Assembly: GCA_023475835.1 (NCBI GenBank)
Contig: JAMCVM010000133.1
Span: forward strand, 1-64,000
DNA: 64,000 nt
Direction: 5' to 3'
From: Bacillota bacterium
Lineage (GTDB): Bacteria; Bacillota; Sulfobacillia; Sulfobacillales; Sulfobacillaceae
The notes under the pieces are model-generated. The model saw only the letters and a list, made by a program, of their open reading frames with translations, had not been told where the DNA came from and made no database searches. Numbering within the stretch: the stretch's first letter is position 1; every line of letters starts with the position of its first letter. A program made the translations under genes and the position numbers. This document shows positions 1 to 9,191 of the stretch, piece after piece.

Positions 1-2258
1 TGAAGGTCGACGTCCGCGTAAAAGCATCCAAGCGGAGTCGGGCTCAAGTCTACCGTCTGGGACGTCTTCCAGTCATCGAGGGTCAGTACCAGACGCGCTG
101 GTGCCACGGTAACCACACGAATGACCGTCGTACCGGGATTCCAGTGTTGGATCTGATGATTAAACTGCCAAAATTCTCGGCCCGAGTTCACAAAATGGGC
201 ATAACGTTCGGCTACCGGCGCGTATTGTTCGAAGACGTGGCCCGTCTCCTGGGAGTGCAACAACTTCAGAAATTCGGAGTGGGCCCAGACCAGAGGAGAG
301 GCCGACCCCGTGGGTCGACCAAAAAACAGTTCATGTTCAGGGACGTCTTCGGCATCCCAGACTTGCTCCGGGATGAGCCCGCCCGCGGTGGCTGCCTGTT
401 CCATCGTCGTGAGGTAGGATTCGGCTGAGAGCCCAAGAGCGAGGTCATAGTGGCCGCGCTCCCCACTTAAGAGCGGCCAGGCTCGGCCGATGCCAACACC
501 CGTATAGGGTTCGCCGTGAGGACCTTCACCATAGCCGTCATGGTTGTAGCGATGCCAGACCGGACCATAGGGCATGTCGACCTTTAACCCTGCATCGTAG
601 GCTTGCACGGAATCGACGATGTGGGGATCATCGGCCTGCTTAATCCCGTAACGGACGAGTTCCAAGAACCCGCCATCAATGACGGCGACTTCTGGATACA
701 TGAGTTGGCCACCGGGCAGGTTTTTGATAGGGACGTAGCCCTTGTGGATATTGCCATCTTCGGCGATGTCGGCTTGGGGATGAATACGTTCATAGTGCCG
801 GGGATGTCCTGGCACCGCCGTGCCTTCCTCGGTAAAGGTCCATCGGTCCAGACTTTGGGTCCAATAGTCCGCCAGACTTTCCACGTATTCACCCGTGATC
901 GCGTCCCCGTGCTCCCGGGCGATCTGACCGCCTAAGATCAAAGCGGCAATCATCGCGGCCAGTGTCGAAGGCGAGTACCCACCATCTTCTTCCCAACGCT
1001 CTTCTTGAGTGACCGGACCATTTTGAACCACGTACGCAAGGGCCTTGATGACCATGGGGTAGACGTCGACATCGGGCTGCCGTCGACTAATTTGATAGGC
1101 TAAATGGATAGGAAAGGCGGTTTCATCCAGCTGCGAGCCAGCCCAGTAGGGCTCACCGTTGAGCCAAAAGTTTTGTGGCCAAGACCCGTCTCGGGATTGA
1201 CTGGCGCGGAGAAAATCTAAGGCTAGGCGAGCATCATCCACGTCGTCTAAAGTCAAAAAGGCATTGGCGGCTTCGACCATATCTCGAGGCCACACCAGAT
1301 GATATCCGCCGATGTTGCCGTCGCTGGCGGCATTGCCCCAGGGCACCGAGAGGGAGGCGATGATTCCCCCAGAAAAAATCTTGTCTTGGTGGGTTTTGAG
1401 CACCATGGCAGAAATCCTCTGCATTCGAGCATGAGGGTGGGAACTGGGCAAAATTCCACCCAGACCATGGAAGAAATGGTGCCACTCAGACACGTAGTTT
1501 TGTTCGATCTCGTCGTACGACTCATTCATGGCGAGATGGGCAGCAAACTTAGCTTCCCGTTCGGTACGGCCAAAGCTAGTGATCAGGCATTGGGTTTGGC
1601 CCGGCTGGGCCGGCCACTCACCGATGATGGCCAAGTTGCCGTTTTCAGCGCGATCATAGCTCATAATATCGCCGGTTCTCTTGAGTTCGGTCCACCCGTC
1701 TGAGAAGCCCACATAGCCGACACTTTGTTTCGTGAAGCTATGCCTCGCCGTTTGGCAAATATAATAGCCGTCTCGCCAAACCAACATTGCCGGCGTGCCG
1801 TCGCGCAGCGTATCCAACATCGCGGAGTTGCCGTAGCCGTGGTTGTCGAGATGCGGGGCCAAAAGGAAGAACCAGCGATACGCGTCACCGTCGGTTTCTA
1901 CGTCGATAGACTGCAACAAGACTGGAAGGCGAGGCCAAGTGATGATCCGCTTTTTAATGGTAAAACGCCCTGCGGGCTCCCGGTTAGTAATCGAGAATCC
2001 CGGAGTCATCTCGTCCAAGTATTGGGTGTCGTGGGTTAGATCCCGCTTTTCTTCCCAAAAGCCTCCGTGATTGTCCACCACTAAAAGTTGCGCATCACGG
2101 ATCGCGGCCATATCTAAGCGTGGATAATAGACCTCGTTTAAAATTCCGTGGGATAGCGAAAACCATACTGGCGAGGAGGCGGAAACGGCTGTTCCCATAC
2201 CCTCTTTATAGCCTCCGGTCCAGTGCGGTTCGCTACCAGGTGATCCAGGTGCGTTCAT
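1..2258 (-). CDS. GH15 family glucoamylase, C-terminus cut by window edge
   Basis: This is a glycoside hydrolase family 15 glucoamylase (glucan 1,4-alpha-glucosidase), expected to release glucose from the non-reducing ends of starch, glycogen or maltodextrins. The reading frame is open from the ATG at 2258 to the left edge, giving about 752 visible residues. The N-terminal ~250 residues have the beta-rich character of the prokaryotic glucoamylase N domain. The catalytic (alpha/alpha)6 part carries the hallmark VWPRDM near residues 322-327, QLDETAF with Glu about 379 and LLSGERGHY with Glu about 600, the last two being the probable acid/base pair. The segment after about residue 680 resembles the extra C-terminal domain of glucodextranase-like enzymes. 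There is no signal peptide, so the enzyme is probably cytoplasmic and acts on glycogen or imported dextrins. The start is fixed by AAAGGAG just upstream of the ATG. It stands alone, facing away from any partner in view. Confidence 0.9.
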   Translation of the reverse strand, partial: MNAPGSPGSEPHWTGGYKEGMGTAVSASSPVWFSLSHGILNEVYYPRLDMAAIRDAQLLVVDNHGGFWEEKRDLTHDTQYLDEMTPGFSITNREPAGRFTIKKRIITWPRLPVLLQSIDVETDGDAYRWFFLLAPHLDNHGYGNSAMLDTLRDGTPAMLVWRDGYYICQTARHSFTKQSVGYVGFSDGWTELKRTGDIMSYDRAENGNLAIIGEWPAQPGQTQCLITSFGRTEREAKFAAHLAMNESYDEIEQNYVSEWHHFFHGLGGILPSSHPHARMQRISAMVLKTHQDKIFSGGIIASLSVPWGNAASDGNIGGYHLVWPRDMVEAANAFLTLDDVDDARLALDFLRASQSRDGSWPQNFWLNGEPYWAGSQLDETAFPIHLAYQISRRQPDVDVYPMVIKALAYVVQNGPVTQEERWEEDGGYSPSTLAAMIAALILGGQIAREHGDAITGEYVESLADYWTQSLDRWTFTEEGTAVPGHPRHYERIHPQADIAEDGNIHKGYVPIKNLPGGQLMYPEVAVIDGGFLELVRYGIKQADDPHIVDSVQAYDAGLKVDMPYGPVWHRYNHDGYGEGPHGEPYTGVGIGRAWPLLSGERGHYDLALGLSAESYLTTMEQAATAGGLIPEQVWDAEDVPEHELFFGRPTGSASPLVWAHSEFLKLLHSQETGHVFEQYAPVAERYAHFVNSGREFWQFNHQIQHWNPGTTVIRVVTVAPARLVLTLDDWKTSQTVDLSPTPLGCFYADVDL

Positions 2259-2420
2259 AAGGACTCCTTTCACCAAGCTCTGAAGGGATAAAGGGGGTCT
2301 TCAGAATCTTGGAAAAAACTCCCCCCCATTATCGCACGACCGAGGGTTCATCGAAAGGCGTGCCCAATCCTGAGGGGCTCTTGAATAGCGCAGTAGAGCC
2401 TATCAGCCTGTGGCAGGCAA

Positions 2421-2458
2421 TAAAAAACTCTCTGGACTCGGGCATCGGGTCCAGAGAG
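2421..2458 (-). terminator. Rho-independent terminator of the isocitrate dehydrogenase gene
   Basis: A perfect 10-bp stem (2428-2437 with 2449-2458, arms CTCTCTGGAC and GTCCAGAGAG) closes an 11-nt loop. On the minus strand it is followed directly by six T residues (A run at 2422-2427). It lies 29 bp past the stop codon of the minus-strand gene ending at 2487 and before the start of the glucoamylase, so the two minus-strand genes are separate transcription units. Confidence 0.9.
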
Positions 2459-2486
2459 GAACAAAATTGGGGCCAGGTGCAGCCCC

Positions 2487-3626
2487 TTACACTTGGCCTA
2501 GGGTTCTCCACACGTCTAGTTTGGTCCGGATGCGCTCTAACACTGCATCAGTAAACTCTGTCGTGCGTGCACTACCCCCTAAGTCGGGGGTCTTGATGCC
2601 GCCCGCCACGGTTTCTAAGGTGGCCTCGTAAATGGCCCTGGAGGCTAATTGAGCCCCGGGGTCTTGGCTATAGGCCAAGAGCGAAGCCGTGGCCAAAATC
2701 ATGGCCATCGGGTTGGCAATATTCCTGCCAAATAGTGTGGGGGCAGTACCGTGCGGAGCTTCGGCCATCACCACCCGGGGCAACCAGTGGTCGTCTAAGG
2801 AGAGCAATAGGGATTCGGCACCCGCTAACGAGCCGAACATTTGCAAGACTAAATCTGATAAGCAATCGCCGTCGCGATTGAGCGCAGGAATGACCAAGGC
2901 CTCCCCAGCTTTCACTAACAGTAAAGCATAGGTGGTGTCGATGAGTTGCGGCTCGTAGGCCACATCGGGATGGCGCTTGGCCGCTTCGTCCATCTCTTCT
3001 TTAAACATGCCTTCGTAAATCGGACTCACCGTATATTTCGGCCCGCCAAAAACCGTCGCATGGAGTCGTGTCGCGTGTAAGAACGCGTATTCAGCCACAC
3101 CATGACAGACCTTACGGGAAATCTTTTCGGTGCGGTAGGCAATTTCGTCGCCCTGTTCATCCACTCGCCATTCTTTGGCGCCGTAGGCATCATCGACGGC
3201 CATACGGACGACGGAGATAGGGGAAAAGACACCGACCGGCGGCGCAATGCCCGGCATTCTGCGTCCCGTACGAACGATCACGGTGCCGTTAATTTCGTGC
3301 CGCAAAATAGCGTTGGGACTGCCTACATCATTTTTTGTTTCCGGCGTAATCGTCGCTGCCTTGAGACCGAAGCCATGGTCCTTCATGGCTTGGGCGGCTT
3401 CCAAGACCACAGCATTTTTCGTTCGCCGACGATTTTCTAGACTCAGGTCAAATCTCAGAATATCGATAGGAAGTCCTAAGACGTCTGGGGTGAGCACACG
3501 AAGCGCTTGCTCCAGCAATTCCTGGCCGGTTTGATCGCCATCAGTAACTACAATATGCAAAAGATCATCTCGTTCCTCAAAGCGATGTCGCGTCAGCATC
3601 GTCGAGGACTGGTACGCATACATCAC
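2487..3626 (-). CDS. icd: NADP-dependent isocitrate dehydrogenase, type II family
   Basis: This 379-residue protein belongs to the isocitrate/isopropylmalate dehydrogenase superfamily and should decarboxylate isocitrate to 2-oxoglutarate. The segment DLSLENRRRT, the KAATITPE motif and the SPNAILR loop align with the homodimeric eukaryotic-like type II NADP-IDH, where the loop is SPNGTIR and its Ser, Asn and Arg bind isocitrate. NRDGDCLSD carries the metal-binding aspartates, and EAPHGTAP with FGRNIANP is the typical nucleotide-site region. The family call rests on recalled motifs; isopropylmalate or another 2-hydroxyacid substrate is not excluded. The start is uncertain: the ATG pair at 3626/3623 has no good ribosome site, and a TATACT about 20 nt upstream could give a nearly leaderless transcript, or the ATG ten codons in could be used. 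A strong terminator follows. The enzyme would act after the aconitase at 61045. Confidence 0.75.
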   Translation of the reverse strand: MMYAYQSSTMLTRHRFEERDDLLHIVVTDGDQTGQELLEQALRVLTPDVLGLPIDILRFDLSLENRRRTKNAVVLEAAQAMKDHGFGLKAATITPETKNDVGSPNAILRHEINGTVIVRTGRRMPGIAPPVGVFSPISVVRMAVDDAYGAKEWRVDEQGDEIAYRTEKISRKVCHGVAEYAFLHATRLHATVFGGPKYTVSPIYEGMFKEEMDEAAKRHPDVAYEPQLIDTTYALLLVKAGEALVIPALNRDGDCLSDLVLQMFGSLAGAESLLLSLDDHWLPRVVMAEAPHGTAPTLFGRNIANPMAMILATASLLAYSQDPGAQLASRAIYEATLETVAGGIKTPDLGGSARTTEFTDAVLERIRTKLDVWRTLGQV

Positions 3627-4370
3627 CGAATGGTTGCTCTGAGTATAGCATACGGAAGTCTAGCCTGAGGTTATGGCTCACTCGTTTTGTCTTTGGTTTA
3701 GCGAGTTCAGTTGCCATCGGTTCTAACATATTTCCGAGAGCGCGTTGGTCAGGGAAGTCCTCCGATGTGTAGTCATAGCATTCGCTGATTGGGGTATGCA
3801 GGGGGTTCTCTGGGTGCGTCAATCAGCGAATCCCAGTCCTTGGGTTGATCTCGGCTTCGCGCTTGTCCCTAATCGTTTGTGAATCTGATGGTACGAAAGT
3901 TAGTGGAAGTGATGACAAATATAGTTAGCGCCAACACCTGATCGCGATCGACCGGCTAAACTAGCCTAAACGCGGACTGAATCAGGGGACGACGGCGATG
4001 CGATCAGCCCACGAGTCGGCCTTATGGATATCATCAGAAGTTCTCAGATAGTAGGCGGATCCCATCCGCTGCCCTGGGTCCATCGCTTACTCACGTCGGC
4101 ACACCGAGCTTCGTGCAAGGTGGCATCCCCTCAGGGCCGCGAGTCCACGCTCTAGGTTGATTGAGGGGCAGTCCCACCAAGGTGGATTGTCTCTAGCGCA
4201 GCCTACTTGCGAAATGGTCTGGGTTGAGGACTTGAACTTTGCGTTTGGATGAGCTATTAGTTCAGTCAGCTATATGCGTTTCACGGAAGACGATCTAAAA
4301 CATCCTGTAAACTGAACGCAGGGTAGCCAGTCCCCTGCTTATAAACTTGGGGAATTTAGGAGGCGAAGGC
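3627..4370. other. Gene-poor spacer, nothing recognised
   Basis: About 740 bp between divergent genes. Short open frames exist on both strands, but none has a ribosome binding site, family motifs or believable composition. The right end holds the AGGAGG (4358-4363) used by the gene starting at 4371. Confidence 0.6.
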
Positions 4371-4817
4371 ATGAACCGCCAAGAGGTGCGAGTTCGAGTC
4401 AAAGAAGCTATGGATGAAGCCATTGGTGAACATGGATACGTCAGTCCCCTGCAGGTGTTGATTCGCCTACAGGTCGTTTCTCCGAAATCGGTAGAAGATT
4501 GGCGGGCCGGAAGAATTCTTGCGTTGGAGCGCGTCGCACACATGAACTTATCCAAGCTCAACGCGCTCTTGGACGTAATGAAAGAACTGGCCACGCTTAT
4601 GGACCTCACGCCATCGTGGACAGCCTATCAACGAAAAACCCGAGGTGGCAGGATGCGCCTGCGCTTCTCTAAGTCAGGCGACCCCAATACCGAGCGAAAA
4701 TACTCGACGCATTTCGTCAGCCGCCAACTTCGGGCGGCCAAGCGAGCGGCCAAGTTCAGGGATGGGGATGCGGGCCATACCGATGTCGGCCCAAGTTCAG
4801 ACGATGACGCGGTGTGA
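4371..4817 (+). CDS. Conserved hypothetical protein
   Basis: A 148-residue soluble, basic protein that resembles a widespread bacterial family of short hypothetical proteins. The recognisable features are GYVSPLQVLIRLQ near residues 22-34, a VEDWRAGR stretch near 43-50, NLSKL and the motif LRFSKSGDPN around 95-105, followed by a Y-THFV segment and a variable charged tail. No enzymatic motif is visible and I do not know its function. The start at 4371 is chosen because a perfect AGGAGG sits 7 nt upstream; an in-frame ATG eight codons earlier lacks such a site. It is monocistronic in appearance and is followed by a decayed gene on the same strand. Confidence 0.8.
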   Translation: MNRQEVRVRVKEAMDEAIGEHGYVSPLQVLIRLQVVSPKSVEDWRAGRILALERVAHMNLSKLNALLDVMKELATLMDLTPSWTAYQRKTRGGRMRLRFSKSGDPNTERKYSTHFVSRQLRAAKRAAKFRDGDAGHTDVGPSSDDDAV

Positions 4818-4895
4818 ACTGGCCTATCCGTGCAATATGAGCAGAGTCGAGTAGTGATCGCTGATCCATGGATCAGACCGAGGAAAGGAAAGCCC

Positions 4896-5516
4896 ATGAG
4901 GCGCACGGTCATAGATGAACTGGTTTATGCCTATTAGGAGGGCGGGTTTGAACATCCAGCGGTTTTGGATCTCAAGACCGGGGAGGGCGTCATGATAGTC
5001 GATGGAGCAATCAGCGGGGGATCTAGGCATCGATTGAGATAGCCTGGAAAGCCAGCAACGGTACTTGCCTATTCCCCACATCTCATCAGATGAAGCCTGT
5101 TACATGCGGGTCAAGTTCGCTGAGCGCACGGAGCGGGATCCTGAGGGTATGTTGCTGGAGACGCACTGCAGCGAAACCGACCCTTTCGCCGGTTCAAAGG
5201 CGCTTTGAGTCAGTTGGATCTTTGGCAAGAGTGGTATGAGTGGTATGAGTGGTATGAGTTTGAACGAGACTGGGCTATGAATGAACTCGATCACTGACTC
5301 AAGGGGCGACTGCTGGAACTGCAGGACGAGGGCAGAAGGTACGCCGTAAGACGTCATGGTGCCAAGAAACCGACGAGGCGTCCGAAAGTATCCCGCCAGG
5401 CCCCTAAAGGTAACGGTGACCGGACGAACGAGACGATTTGCGCCGAGGTCGAACTGAAGCGCAGGCATTGGTTCCGGAATGCACTAACTGAACTAAGCTT
5501 GCGAGCATCAGCGTAA
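4896..5516 (+). pseudogene. Decayed UPF0158-family gene
   Basis: Pieces of a UPF0158-type protein lie in order but broken by stops and frameshifts. The ATG at 4896 follows AGGAAAGGAAAG and opens MRRTVIDELVYAY, which is cut by TAG at 4935. The same frame continues with FEHPAVLDLKTGEGVMIVDG. A different frame then gives LPIPHISSDEA and VKFAERTERDPEGMLLE (about 5070-5160). The first frame returns with NRPFRRFKGAL, the family hallmark, then W-Y-E-rich WYEFERDWAMNELDH, ending at TGA 5295 where the family normally has Trp-Leu. A reading-through tail runs to TAA 5514. A 9-bp unit is repeated three times at 5231-5257 and turns one EWY into three. Family identity is from memory of the consensus; the broken state is plain in the sequence. 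Confidence 0.75.
5231..5257 (+). repeat. Three tandem copies of a 9-bp unit
   Basis: GTGGTATGA occurs three times head to tail inside the decayed UPF0158 gene. It preserves frame and encodes a repeated Glu-Trp-Tyr. Related intact proteins have a single WY at this place, so this looks like slippage expansion in a gene no longer under selection. Confidence 0.85.
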
Positions 5517-6037
5517 GTGTGCTAGATTTTAGAGCGGTCGATTCATCCTGCCAAGGGAGTATACTCTGCATATCCCACTTTGGATCTAGTCCGCACGGCC
5601 AAGGTGCGATACGGGGTATAAGCGCCGAGCTTCATACCCAATCAGTGGTGTTGGCAAAATCGGCGATGGTTCAGTATAGAGGCTTCTTACGAGGAGCGCA
5701 GCTTACCAGATTAACTGCAGCCCCTGTCGGGTGCGCGTCTACTCCGAGGGATGGCTGGGTAGGGAAAATCGTCGAGGTCGCCTGGGACCAGGCCGAAGAA
5801 TGAAAGGGGTCGTTAGCGAGGCGGGCTAGGCGACGAACTCGCCGACCATGGACACAACATGAGTCCCTGATCGGATCGATCCCCATGCACGCCGTTCAGG
5901 CCCATTGCAAGCTACTGAAGCGCACAAATCACGCACTTTGGGTTGTGCTCGGAATAAGATGCGGGCGCCCAAGACGATTTTGAACGCCTGATGGCGTGAG
6001 GTGAGCCACACGATAAGTGGAGGGCTACTTCTTGGCG
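5517..6037. other. Spacer, no gene recognised
   Basis: About 520 bp between the decayed UPF0158 gene and the end of the convergent deaminase gene. I see no ribosome site with a plausible frame, no clear hairpin and no recognisable protein remnant. Confidence 0.5.
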
Positions 6038-6577
6038 CTACCCTTCCGAGCGGTCGTTTGACACAGGGCCCCAAGTGATGCCATCCAAGCCGCGCGATGT
6101 ATTCCATCGCCGCATTAGCTCAAGCTGGCGGTCGGCCAAATCGCGATACGGGTTGGGCACCCAGGCGGTGCGTCCAATCTTTCGAAACAAATGGTCGGAA
6201 ATTGTAGGTGGGCTTAGGCGCTGTACGGCGGAGGCAAACCCATTGAGTGGGTCGTCAGCGGCCCAGACGACCTTGGTTAGTCTGGCAAACACAATGGCGC
6301 CTACACACTGAAGACAGGGCTCAGCCGTGGTATAAAGAGTATTGGTCCACTCCCCGAATCGCCGCCGAGGGTGGTCAATTAACGTCGATCCAATCTTGCG
6401 GATGGCTTCAACTTCGGCGTGAGCGGTGGGATCATCCGTGCTAAACACTCGGTTGTAACCCGTGGCGATGATCTGCCCATTTTCTCCTACAATGATGGCT
6501 CCGATGGGAAACGTGCCTTCGGCTAATGCGCGCTCTGCTTGATCAAAGGCCAAAAGCAGTCCTTGGCGGTCGGTCAT
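6038..6577 (-). CDS. Nucleoside/nucleobase deaminase of the cytidine deaminase-like fold
   Basis: A 179-residue zinc deaminase of the CDA/TadA/guanine-deaminase type. The zinc site is intact: HAEVEAI gives the His53 ligand with catalytic Glu55, and AEPCLQC gives ligands Cys88 and Cys91. Upstream, AEGTFPIGAIIV with N at YNRV matches the substrate-binding segment of this fold. The C-terminal ~60 residues (Arg- and Trp-rich) are longer than in tRNA adenosine deaminase TadA, so a free purine or cytosine derivative is a likelier substrate, but I cannot name it. The start ATG at 6577 has AAAGGAGA 6 nt upstream. The gene is isolated, with decayed sequence on both sides. Confidence 0.85.
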   Translation of the reverse strand: MTDRQGLLLAFDQAERALAEGTFPIGAIIVGENGQIIATGYNRVFSTDDPTAHAEVEAIRKIGSTLIDHPRRRFGEWTNTLYTTAEPCLQCVGAIVFARLTKVVWAADDPLNGFASAVQRLSPPTISDHLFRKIGRTAWVPNPYRDLADRQLELMRRWNTSRGLDGITWGPVSNDRSEG

Positions 6578-7216
6578 GGCTGTCTCCTTTTATTTCGGTT
6601 AGACTCGCGTTCGGGACTAGGGCCATGATTCGATTTCAGGATGGCAAATTCCTGCCGACGCCGTACTTGGTGATTCGGCGCAATCGATTGTCTATTGCTA
6701 TGCGTTAGCACTTCTTGGCCAGGATAAGGTCAGGTTCACGGGCAACCGGAAGGGGAGATGGCTTTAACATACGGTGAGTCTATACCCTTATTCGGTCAGA
6801 GGATCCGTTGATTTAGGAAGAATCTGTCGACAATTGGGATGGACTGCGTCGGATTTACCGGATAACGGCGTGTGGAAGATCGTTTGGACATACGAGGAGC
6901 TGACCCATTGATTGGAGGCTTATCAGAGTTGTCCCACCTATACAGTGATCTGTGCTTCCACCTTCGGAAATGTTGTATTGCCAGGGGTGGGAATGTGAAC
7001 GAATAGATAGACGTTTAGGGCGGGGGAGTGCTTGCCTCTGCCTCCCGAGTGAATGCGTGAACCTGCGTACTGGTTCAGATGGCGATGACGACGAGTAGCG
7101 CTCTTGCGCACTTTGTGTGATACGGCCAGGGCTGGCCATTCTAGCTTGGGCCTTTTTGTCTCAACGATCTTACAAGGGGGAGTGGATCGGAACGTAAGAT
7201 CTCTTCATTTTTCTGG
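6578..7216. other. Spacer, no gene recognised
   Basis: About 640 bp upstream of the deaminase. Open frames on both strands are short, without ribosome sites or recognisable motifs. The right end runs into a PIN-domain relic whose missing N-terminal half I could not find here in any frame. Confidence 0.5.
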
Positions 7217-7462
7217 ATGACCTTGGAGTCGAGAGCCCAATCCACCCAATACCATTCAAACGGTTTTTCGCATCACATGAAGGTGCTGAGAGCCGAAGAA
7301 TTGGCCATCAACTCGACGCATGCTATCGCAGCCGGTTCCTTCAAAACCCCTCACCGAGACCCATTTGACTGGATGTTGGCGGCCCAAGCGCAGATAGAAG
7401 GTCTATCGCTGGTGTCGAAAGATCCGCTATTGAGGCATTTTGAAGTGCCGATGACTTGGTAA
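7217..7462 (+). pseudogene. Truncated PIN-domain (VapC-like toxin) relic
   Basis: The last ~60 codons match the C-terminal half of VapC-type PIN domain nucleases. They contain the conserved HRDPFDWMLAAQA helix, whose Asp is one of the acidic active-site residues, then EGLSLVSKDPLL and a final VPMTW, all typical of this family. An intact VapC is about 125-140 residues with the first catalytic Asp near the N-terminus (LLDTH). That half is absent, and the 5' part of this frame (7217-7276) does not resemble it. No VapB antitoxin gene is visible upstream, so this is a remnant of a toxin-antitoxin pair rather than a working toxin. Family recognition is strong; the extent of the relic on the left is uncertain. 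Confidence 0.7.
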
Positions 7463-7913
7463 TCCCCTCGGGGCGTGATTGCGCGCACCCCCCTGAAAGG
7501 ATTTGTCCATCCAAGCTTGACGCCCGGTCATCCGATGAGGAAAGCCCTGATAGCCCAGGGGAACATGGTACCCATACATTTCTCCCGGCCATAGAGGGGC
7601 AACCGGCAGAGAACTACACTGGTGGTCCGTGGCCCGGGAACCCAGAGACCTCACCAGATAGGATACTCAATAGTATCAAGGAATTACGGCACGGAGAGGG
7701 GTAACCTTTTACCCTTCTTTAGCGTTTTTCAGATGTCAGGGATCCAGTCATTCCTGACCTTGGAAGTGGACATGGTGATTGACAGACGTTGCCAGCCGGC
7801 TTACGGTGCATTTGACAGTCTGATGAGATATTCTCGGGAGCGATGTCAAGGCGGGTTTGGTTCTCCGTGAAAGTTTTGGGTTCCAGATTCATTCAGAAAG
7901 GGATGGTTCTAGG
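7463..7913. other. Spacer upstream of a secreted-protein gene
   Basis: About 450 bp. Two TTGACA sequences (7779-7784 and 7812-7817) could serve as -35 elements for the gene at 7914, but neither has a convincing -10 at 16-18 bp, so no promoter is assigned. No other gene is seen. Confidence 0.4.
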
Positions 7914-9122
7914 ATGACTTCGTCACGTGTTCTCTTTGCGGTAATAGGGAGCCTAGGGTTGAGCTTGGCCACGATGGCGGCAACTCCGGCACCGCCAACC
8001 GCGATGCTGCCTAAAACAGCGGTTGCGCTTCGCATGCAAACCACCGCTAAAGTGGTCCCTGTGGGAGTAGAAGCGAGTTTGAATGCGCTTCCAGTGACCG
8101 CACAAGGCAAGTATGTTGGCGGTAATATTGGACTCACGGTCTGGTCTCGGACCCCACTCTATGATACCACCTTGACCCCAGTGGAGGCTGCAGGCACCGA
8201 ATTCAGCGCATCGCGCCCGGGAGTTTATGAAATTACGGCGACACTGGGTCGGCTTAAGGGACAATTAGCCATTCGGGTGGTGGCGAAGACCAAGCTGAAT
8301 CCCTCATCGACAACGACCTTGGTTTTGCAGGCGGCATCAGCGAAAGATCCGCACTTGGCTGACCTCGTAGGCCTAACCCCTGTGCCTAAAGGAATGCCCC
8401 GAGACTCGACCGTGCTCAAAGTGAGGGTTCCGCTTTATCCCGGGGCACGCCGACAAGCGGTTAGCATAGAGAACTATCCGGCGCCCATTCCTGGAGGTAG
8501 TTGGTATCTCTTGGCGTCGCCCGTCCGCGGATATTTCATCAAAGCGTCGCAAACCACAGTCGATCTATGGTATCTCAACGCGTTTAGTCAAATGGGATAT
8601 CTCATGAACGGAGAAGGGGGTGGCCCTCAGAACATCCACACTTACAACTTTACCCAAGATCCGAAAGCCCCTATGCCAGAGACCATTGGCATTCGGACTC
8701 GCAGCGAACCTGGGGGCACGGAGGTAGTCTATGCCAGCACCACGATCGTGGTGCCGCCTCGTCCGCCGTCGAGCTTCTATCCCGCGACGGTACGTTCGCT
8801 CGATCTAAGCTATCGCTCAGACAGCCAGGCGACTCCGGTTACCTTCGAGGTGACCCAGCCAGAGCAGGTTTTTGAGTTGGTCCATGATCTCAATGCGATG
8901 GCGCTCAATAGCGGAGGCGTCTATATGGAATGTCCGATCCAAGGCAGCGTTCCCTCCGTCGGGATCGAGGTCGCGAGTCCCACCGGTCGCTTTCCTAAAG
9001 CCCAACTCAATGACGGGGATCCCTGTCAGACCGGGACCGTGGGGGCGGTGCAGGTGGTGAGTACGCCAAAGTTCTGGGCATTGGTGCAAGCGCTGGCCAA
9101 AAAAGTAGAAACGGGCAGCTAA
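7914..9122 (+). CDS. Secreted protein of unknown function
   Basis: A 402-residue protein with a probable Sec signal peptide: a short basic start, the hydrophobic run VLFAVIGSLGLSLATM and a likely cleavage after an Ala-x-Ala around residues 20-24. The mature part is rich in Pro, Thr and Ser. It contains an Ig-like or bacterial-adhesion-like stretch (GVYEITATLGRLKGQLAIRV) near residue 110, and two cysteines about 23 residues apart in the C-terminal quarter that may form a disulfide. I recognise no enzyme family. An in-frame ATG 19 codons upstream would add a charged tail before the signal sequence, so the ATG at 7914, preceded by a GA-rich site, is preferred. The gene is followed by a very stable hairpin and faces the end of the persulfide operon. 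Confidence 0.75.
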   Translation: MTSSRVLFAVIGSLGLSLATMAATPAPPTAMLPKTAVALRMQTTAKVVPVGVEASLNALPVTAQGKYVGGNIGLTVWSRTPLYDTTLTPVEAAGTEFSASRPGVYEITATLGRLKGQLAIRVVAKTKLNPSSTTTLVLQAASAKDPHLADLVGLTPVPKGMPRDSTVLKVRVPLYPGARRQAVSIENYPAPIPGGSWYLLASPVRGYFIKASQTTVDLWYLNAFSQMGYLMNGEGGGPQNIHTYNFTQDPKAPMPETIGIRTRSEPGGTEVVYASTTIVVPPRPPSSFYPATVRSLDLSYRSDSQATPVTFEVTQPEQVFELVHDLNAMALNSGGVYMECPIQGSVPSVGIEVASPTGRFPKAQLNDGDPCQTGTVGAVQVVSTPKFWALVQALAKKVETGS

Positions 9123-9124
9123 TG

Positions 9125-9176
9125 CCGGAAAGCGGCGTTAAAGGAGGCGCCGCTTTCCGGGGCGCCTCCTTTAACG
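9125..9176. terminator. Nested alternative hairpins between convergent genes
   Basis: Two mutually exclusive perfect hairpins overlap. In the first, 9125-9137 pairs with 9148-9160 (13 bp, loop TTAAAGGAGG). In the second, 9136-9151 pairs with 9161-9176 (16 bp, 9-nt loop). The second is followed on the plus strand by the T-rich TTCTGTTTAT and ends 15 bp before the convergent glutaredoxin gene, so it probably terminates the secreted-protein transcript and may stop both strands. The three-segment pairing resembles an attenuator, but no downstream plus-strand gene would be controlled by it. Confidence 0.8.
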
Positions 9177-9191
9177 TTCTGTTTATCTCAG

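Noticed and set aside
5295-5297. In-frame TGA in the UPF0158 relic as a second selenocysteine codon
   Set aside because: The same gene has a TAG stop and two frame changes, the family has Trp at this place (TGG to TGA), and no SECIS-like hairpin follows.
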